In this document: positions 7,415 through 12,500 of the stretch, piece by piece
Numbering within the stretch: the stretch's first letter is position 1
How the letters are laid out: each line of letters begins with the position of its first letter
Assembly (NCBI GenBank): GCA_002428525.1
Contig: DIWU01000031.1
Coordinates: forward strand, 1 to 14,609
DNA: 14,609 nt
Origin: a bacterium UBP14_UBA6098
GTDB lineage: Bacteria > UBP14 > UBA6098
Reading direction: 5' to 3'
Position numbers and translations under genes: made by a program
Notes under the pieces: model-generated
Seen by the model: only the letters and a program-made list of their open reading frames with translations
The model's database searches: none
What the model was told of the DNA's origin: nothing

Positions 7415-8663
7415 TTTTAACCTCGATTTTTAACCCCGATTCGGGGATTTCAATTGAACTGACATCCTTGGCCAATTTTGCGACCGCGATCTCATCCGAA
7501 AACGATTTGAGAGCTACACCGAAAGACGCACCCGCAACATTTGCGACGAGCTTTTCCGGATGCCGCCCGATAACCGAGACGAGCAGGCCGTCTTCGCAGG
7601 CCGTCCACCCGAGGAGAGTGCCCTTCGAGACCGCAAGGCCGTCGAGCGCGACTATCTTCAGGCCGATTTTCGCGGAATCGCCTTTCTTCATTGTAAGTTT
7701 CTTCCCGAAAAGCCTCAAATTCGGCAGGATCGCGAGACTTTGCGCCCAGATCCGCGAGACGGATTTCCGGTCGAAGACAAACACCAGACCGCCGCCGGCC
7801 TCGAGGTTCTCCACTGCCACGAAAGACGCTTCACCCATCGCGATATCGCCGTAATCCGGCACCCAGTCCTCGTGCCATGCCCACGGCGGGACCGATTCGG
7901 GCAGGAAATAGGGATGAGTCTCACCGCTCGAGTCGATAGCGCGAATTCCGGAGTGTTTCTCGCCGAGGGGCAGGAAATGCATCTTGAATTGCGGCGAAAA
8001 ATCGAGTTTCTTGGCCTTTTTGTCGTCGTTGACGAACTCGAAGTCGAGCTCAATAATCTGCGAATCGGCTGTAAGGGCAACTGTTTGCTTGATCGCGACA
8101 CCGGCGATTTTGGCCTTCATACAGGCCTTGGCTCGCTTGCCGGAGCTTTTCCGTATCGCCTTGAAATCGGCCTTGCCGGGATTGAATTCGCCCTCGGACA
8201 AGATGCCGATCCCCGCCTCGAAGGTTCCCCTCAGGCCGCTCTGAAAGAATTCGTCGAGCACTGGAGCGCCCTTCGAGGTCGCGATTTTCGGGATCAACCC
8301 GCCGCGGTTCGGAAGCACCGAGAGCGAGAGAACCGAATTGGCGAGGAAAACCTCTTTCTTCGAGTCGGAATCGAAGTCGCCGACTTGAGCGATCGCCTCT
8401 CCGACAGCGGGTCTTTCCGGGAGTTCGCCGGCGAGGATTGTCTTGCGGACGAGTTCAGACTCCGCCTTGGACAGGACGACAAGATCGCCCGCCGCAGGCG
8501 GAGGCGCGATTATTGAAAAGGCCCTATCGATAGTAGTCGATTTGCCCTTGAGCTTTGAGTTCGGTTTTTCGCTTTGGCACGAGCCGATGAGCGCGATTTT
8601 CAGCTCGTAGAGTCCGCTACTATCTTTAAGGCTTGCGCTTTCTATCTTGGCTGTATAGTTCAC
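7407..8663 (-). CDS. Uncharacterised protein with possible mutarotase-like domain
   Basis: 418 residues, GTG start. The start is supported by AAAGGAG placed 5 bases upstream. No signal peptide or membrane segment is seen. Residues 95-104 (GDFDSDSKKE) have the D-x-D-x-D-x-x-x-E spacing of calcium-binding FG-GAP-like loops. They lead into EVFLANSVLSLSVLPNRGG (104-122), which resembles the opening strands of galactose-mutarotase-like beta-supersandwich domains found beside some glycosidases (for example DUF1926-type). Further beta-rich sequence continues to about 330, with an aromatic patch PPWAWHEDW (259-267). No catalytic motif of a known glycosidase was recognised. It overlaps the GCS2-like ligase gene by 8 bp, so the two are probably made together. 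The fold suggestion is weak, and a family with no known function is equally likely. Confidence 0.7.
   Translation of the reverse strand: MNYTAKIESASLKDSSGLYELKIALIGSCQSEKPNSKLKGKSTTIDRAFSIIAPPPAAGDLVVLSKAESELVRKTILAGELPERPAVGEAIAQVGDFDSDSKKEVFLANSVLSLSVLPNRGGLIPKIATSKGAPVLDEFFQSGLRGTFEAGIGILSEGEFNPGKADFKAIRKSSGKRAKACMKAKIAGVAIKQTVALTADSQIIELDFEFVNDDKKAKKLDFSPQFKMHFLPLGEKHSGIRAIDSSGETHPYFLPESVPPWAWHEDWVPDYGDIAMGEASFVAVENLEAGGGLVFVFDRKSVSRIWAQSLAILPNLRLFGKKLTMKKGDSAKIGLKIVALDGLAVSKGTLLGWTACEDGLLVSVIGRHPEKLVANVAGASFGVALKSFSDEIAVAKLAKDVSSIEIPESGLKIEVKNV
7413..7438. repeat. 13-bp tandem duplication over the ligase start region
   Basis: ATTTTTAACCTCG (7413-7425) is followed directly by ATTTTTAACCCCG (7426-7438), 12 of 13 bases identical. 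On the coding (minus) strand this doubles the GRGGTTAAAAAT block. One copy serves as ribosome site and start for the ligase gene, and both also encode the last codons of the upstream gene. Confidence 0.8.
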
Positions 8664-8674
8664 TTTTTCTCCTT

Positions 8675-8692
8675 TGTGACTGATTGGTCACA
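8675..8692. promoter_or_regulatory. 18-bp inverted repeat upstream of the two-gene unit
   Basis: TGTGAC, six bases, GTCACA: a perfect 6-bp inverted repeat immediately upstream of the AAAGGAG ribosome site of the GTG-start gene. It lies at or just after the expected transcription start if the TAAAAT at 8699-8704 is the -10 box, a usual place for a repressor operator. The half-sites recall CRP/FNR-type sites, but the TGTGA-TCACA spacing is 8, not 6. Confidence 0.5.
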
Positions 8693-8698
8693 GGCGGT

Positions 8699-8704
8699 AT
8701 TTTA
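8699..8704 (-). promoter_or_regulatory. Candidate -10 box for the two-gene unit
   Basis: On the minus strand TAAAAT is a 5/6 match to TATAAT in the AT-rich gap between the rpsG terminator and the GTG start. No convincing -35 box lies at 16-18 bases upstream, so the promoter could be activator-dependent or misplaced. Confidence 0.25.
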
Positions 8705-8736
8705 CCTAAATTTTCCCAAATATGAAATCTTGGAAT

Positions 8737-8767
8737 AAAAAAATAGCGCCCTTGTGAAGGACGCTAT
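8737..8767 (-). terminator. Intrinsic terminator of rpsG
   Basis: On the minus strand the RNA reads AUAGCGUCCUU, loop CAC, AAGGGCGCUAU, then six U residues. The stem is 11 bp with no mismatch apart from one U-G wobble. It begins 34 bp after the rpsG stop codon and separates rpsG from the downstream minus-strand operon. Confidence 0.9.
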
Positions 8768-8801
8768 AAGCTTGGCGAGTCTCGATTAACGAGAGATTCG
8801 A

Positions 8802-9272
8802 TTACCAGCGATAATGTGCAAAGGCTCGGTTCGCCTTAGCCATCTTATGCGTATCGATCTTTTTCTTGACCGCGCCTCCTTCGTTTTCGGAGGCGGCGAT
8901 AAGCTCGTTAGCGAGTTTTCTGGCCATACCGTGATCCCCGCGGGAACGCGAATATTGAATTAACCATTTAAGAGCAAGTGTAATCTGTCTATCCTCCGGC
9001 ACCTCGACGGGAACCTGATATGTCGCGCCGCCGACGCGGCGGGGTTTGACCGTGAGTTGCGGCCGGGCGTTTTCGACGGCCTTTTCGAATATCTCGATTC
9101 CGGGTTGTTTTGTCCTATCCTCGATGATATTGAAAGCATCGTAAACTAACGATTGCGAGGTGGACTTTTTGCCTTCCTTCATAATATAATTTATGAACTT
9201 GGCCACAAGCTTGGAATCATACTTGTAATCGGCCTCAATTTCCCTCTTTGAAGGGCGTCTGCGTCTCGACAT
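8802..9272 (-). CDS. rpsG: 30S ribosomal protein S7
   Basis: 156 residues, the standard bacterial length, beginning MSRRRRPSKREIEADYKYDS and ending AFAHYRW. Family landmarks include KFINYIMKEGKKSTSQ, the central VKPRRVGGATYQVPVEV, and RGDHGMARKLANELI. S7 binds the 3' major domain of 16S rRNA and starts assembly of the small-subunit head. GGAGG lies 6 bases before the ATG. Neither rpsL upstream nor fusA/tuf downstream is present, so the usual str operon order is broken: it has its own promoter on one side and a strong terminator on the other, and looks monocistronic. Confidence 0.98.
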   Translation of the reverse strand: MSRRRRPSKREIEADYKYDSKLVAKFINYIMKEGKKSTSQSLVYDAFNIIEDRTKQPGIEIFEKAVENARPQLTVKPRRVGGATYQVPVEVPEDRQITLALKWLIQYSRSRGDHGMARKLANELIAASENEGGAVKKKIDTHKMAKANRAFAHYRW

Positions 9273-9304
9273 TTAATTCCTCCGTGCAATTAAAACAGAA
9301 AGCG

Positions 9305-9322
9305 GGCTCCAAATCAGGAGCC
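9305..9322 (-). promoter_or_regulatory. Hairpin in the rpsG leader
   Basis: GGCTCC, six-base loop, GGAGCC: a perfect 6-bp stem 33-50 nt upstream of the rpsG start and just downstream of its predicted transcription start. S7 is a known autoregulator of the str operon in Escherichia coli, so a leader structure could serve translational feedback here. The sequence alone does not show binding. Confidence 0.45.
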
Positions 9323-9334
9323 TATAGGTGGCTA

Positions 9335-9362
9335 ATATTAGCCATAGATATTCCAATGTCAA
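9335..9362 (-). promoter_or_regulatory. rpsG: rpsG promoter with overlapping 16-bp palindrome
   Basis: On the minus strand a perfect TTGACA (plus 9357-9362) and TAATAT (plus 9335-9340) are 16 bases apart. The -10 box sits inside TGGCTAATATTAGCCA (plus 9329-9344), a perfect 16-bp palindrome. The transcript would begin near 9328 with a leader of about 55 nt. The palindrome is well placed for a repressor, or it may simply be a coincidental symmetric -10 region. Confidence 0.55.
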
Positions 9363-9433
9363 GCAGATAAATAAAAAAATTGTCGCTTGTGATAATTTAA
9401 CAGAGATAAAATTCAAATCAGAACAACCCCGAG

Positions 9434-9451
9434 GACAGATAATTATTTGTC
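9434..9451. repeat. 18-bp imperfect palindrome upstream of the giant gene
   Basis: The sequence from GACAGATAA to TTATTTGTC pairs at all nine positions in RNA, with one G-U wobble. It is followed on the plus strand by a six-T run. It lies 27 bp before the candidate -35 box of the giant secreted-protein gene. It could be an operator or a weak terminator, and is too AT-rich to decide. Confidence 0.35.
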
Positions 9452-9477
9452 GTTTTTTGTCTAAAAAGATTATTAGC

Positions 9478-9509
9478 TTGAATATATATATGTTGATTAT
9501 TATTATAAT
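9478..9509 (+). promoter_or_regulatory. Candidate promoter for the giant secreted protein
   Basis: TTGAAT (9478-9483) is followed 17 bases later by TATTAT (9501-9506, 5/6 match) and, overlapping it, by a perfect TATAAT (9504-9509) at a less usual spacing of 20. Both lie in a very AT-rich stretch 39-70 bp before the ATG. Confidence 0.4.
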
Positions 9510-9547
9510 ATTCTTGGATAATTAGTTTTAAATTAAATGGGGTATCT

Positions 9548-12500
9548 ATGAGATCTTCGATCAAGTTTCTTACATTTCTGATTCTCTTAGCAACACCGAT
9601 ATTTGCCACAGTCCCTCGAAGCGAGATCGCCGATCTCGTCCCACCGGATATTAGAACCAACCCCGCCGAATACGCCGAATGGAAGGCCGGCCTGACAACC
9701 GATCCGGCTGAGGCTTTTTTAAGAGCGAGGCCATTCGAGCCTATGCTTCTTTCTGTTGCGAACGGCTGGGTTCGCGCGGTTGTCCACGAGGCCTCGGGCG
9801 AATTCGATGAAGGCGGCGACCCGGGCGGTAGCGGCTCCTATCGGAAACTCACATACTCCTACGATTATCCCCCCGGAACCGAATGGGTTATGTATCATGT
9901 TGACGGCAATTCCGGGAAAACCAATGAAACCCTTCCGAATACAAGCTCGAACTATGTCTCCGGAGGAACCGCCTATTCCATATGGAACAACTGGAACGGC
10001 GTTTATATTCGCCAAGAGATCACGCCGGTCAGCCTCGGGATGACCCCCGGTGAAAACGAACAGGTGAAGTTCAAGGCGGTGATGAAGCCGGCTGATGGTT
10101 TATGCCATAATGTCGGTTGCATCGTCTATTACGACACTATGCTCGACGACGACGATTACGCAGAAATTTCCACGGCATACGGTTATACCGGCATCGCGGA
10201 GATATTTTTTGCACCTGATATTCCACCGACTTGGCGAGCTTATCAAGGCGGTTACCCGCCGGGCGCCGGTGCGATGACGGCACTGGGCATTCTGATCGGT
10301 TTTGAAGCCGTCATGCCCGATGTTTTCTGGTATGGTGATTGGCCTTCTACTGTAGGCAATGGCTGGGCCGACTCCGAATGGATCACAGACACGGGAAGTG
10401 CATTCGGCGACTCCGCTACTATGGTCAAATGGTATCCGCGCAATGTTTGCCCGGGCGATTCGATTGTTTTCGTCACTTATTACGGCATCGGAGATATCGT
10501 CGCCGGAACCGGCTTGAAAATATATCACACTCCGCCGACTTTCGAGACCGATTGTTCCGATATTTCACCTAATCCGGTTACCTTGGAGGCTTTCGTTACA
10601 AATATTGGGACATCCACAGCCTTGAATGTTCAGGCCACACTCGACCTGTCGGGAACCCCGTTCACACTTGTGGGTGGCGCAAACCCCCAGAACCTCGGCT
10701 CGATAGCCGGTTACGGCGGAAGTGCGCTTGCTTCGTGGAGTGTTAGCATTCCAACTTCCGCCTATGGAACGACCCAGTGTTATAATATTTCCGCAACATG
10801 GTCCGGAGGCGGCCCGGAAATAGAGAACTTCTGCATTAATATTCCCGAGATTATCGATTTCGGCGCTAATGTTAGCGCCGAACGTACGATAATATGCGAC
10901 GGCATGTGCACCGAACTATCGGCTTGGCCGGATTCCATTGGAAGCGGCTACGATTGCGGAAGCTGGTCGAGCGATTTTGAATCCTCGGCATCGATGACCC
11001 ATTCCGGTTCGAGCGACGATTGGGCATGGGGAACACCATCGTCAGGCCCGGGTTCGGCGCATTCCGGTTCGCGATGCTGGGGAACGGACCTCGGCGGTTC
11101 TTATAACAACAGCGAAAGCGCTTCGCTTATTACCCCCGGGGTGGATATCACAGGTTGCGGAAATGCGACCTTGTCGTTCTGGCATTCCTATTACACCGCC
11201 AACTTCGACGGTTGCCAGGTCTATATCGGCACATCGCCGACAGGCCCTTGGTTCATGCTCGATATGCCCGGCTACGACGGTATGCTTCTTCTCGGGCCGA
11301 TGGCGCTCGAGGATTCATACAACGGAGAACAGGATTGGATTTATGAAAGCGTGGATATCTCGAGCTGGTGCGGTAGTGTCGTTTATATAAGATTCCTATT
11401 CGAATCCGATCTTCTATTCTCCGATGACGGTTGGTATATCGACGACATATCGGTTATCGGTAGCGGATCATCCGCAGGCCCGGTAACCTATAACTATTCA
11501 TGGACACCGACAACCGGTCTCTCCGATCCCAACATATCGAATCCGACCGCATGCCCAACCACAACGACGACATATACATGCCAGATAACCGCCCTCGATG
11601 ATTGTATTGCCTCGGCACCGGTTACAATTGATGTTTATCCCACACCGGTTGTCGATATAACCCCGGTTGATATTTGCGAAGGCGAAACAGCTACGCTTAC
11701 CGCAAATGTCACCCCTACCGGCGGAGATTACTTTTATAACTGGCATCCCGTTGGCTTCACAACTCAGGCTATAAATGTCTCGCCGACAACAACGACTACC
11801 TATACCTGCACTGTCATAAGTTTGGATGCAGGTTGTACCGGCTCTGGCTCCGGCACGGTTAATGTTCATCCCGTTCCGGTCTTCACGATCGAAGACCAGT
11901 ATATCTGCCTCGGTGAGGTCGCAACTCTCACCGCGATGCTCACACCGGATATCCCCGGGGCGACCTTCCTTTGGCAACCCGGCGGTCTCAGTGGCAATCC
12001 CGTGACTGTTTCCCCCGGCGATACAACAACCTATACCTGCACAATCACTACACCCTTCGGTTGCCAAAGCACCGACTCTGCAACGGTTTACCCCGATTAT
12101 CCGCCTGTCGCACCACTGCTCATGACGCCGCCGGACGGCAGTATCGGACATATCCCCGATGCCTCCATCGATTTCACATGGACACCGGTCGCCGGCACTC
12201 CACCGATTACTTACGATTTCATTCTCGACGGTGTTGTCGTTGCTGTCGGCCTGACCGAACCCTACTGGAGATACGCCTTCCCCTGCGGCGAAACCCATAC
12301 ATGGTCGATTATCGTTCACGGTCTTTGCGGATCGGATACAAGCGAGACATGGAGTTTCTCCACCGCGCCCTGCACCCCGCCGCATATTGAAATAATCGAG
12401 CCGCTCGACGGCCTTTGGAGCGCTTGCGACGATCAGGGGATCTTCGTTGTAATCACCGATGACGACGGGATCGAACCCTCCTCGATCCGGTTCAGGGTTA

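Noticed and set aside
7560..8516. 318-codon plus-strand open frame opposite the orphan gene
   Set aside because: The composition is rich in Arg, Asp, Glu and His with no domain signal. The minus-strand frame has the ribosome site and the operon overlap.
8675..8692. True CRP-binding site
   Set aside because: The half-sites match, but the spacing between TGTGA and TCACA is 8, not 6, so it is recorded only as an inverted repeat.
9328..9525. Small plus-strand frame in the rpsG upstream gap
   Set aside because: It starts inside the palindrome, has no ribosome site, and has Ile/Lys/Asn-rich content typical of translated AT-rich spacer.
11498..12385. Cysteine- and glycine-rich minus-strand frame opposite the giant gene
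   Set aside because: It is the complement of the Thr/Pro-rich repeats. The plus-strand frame is continuous through it with clear repeated modules.
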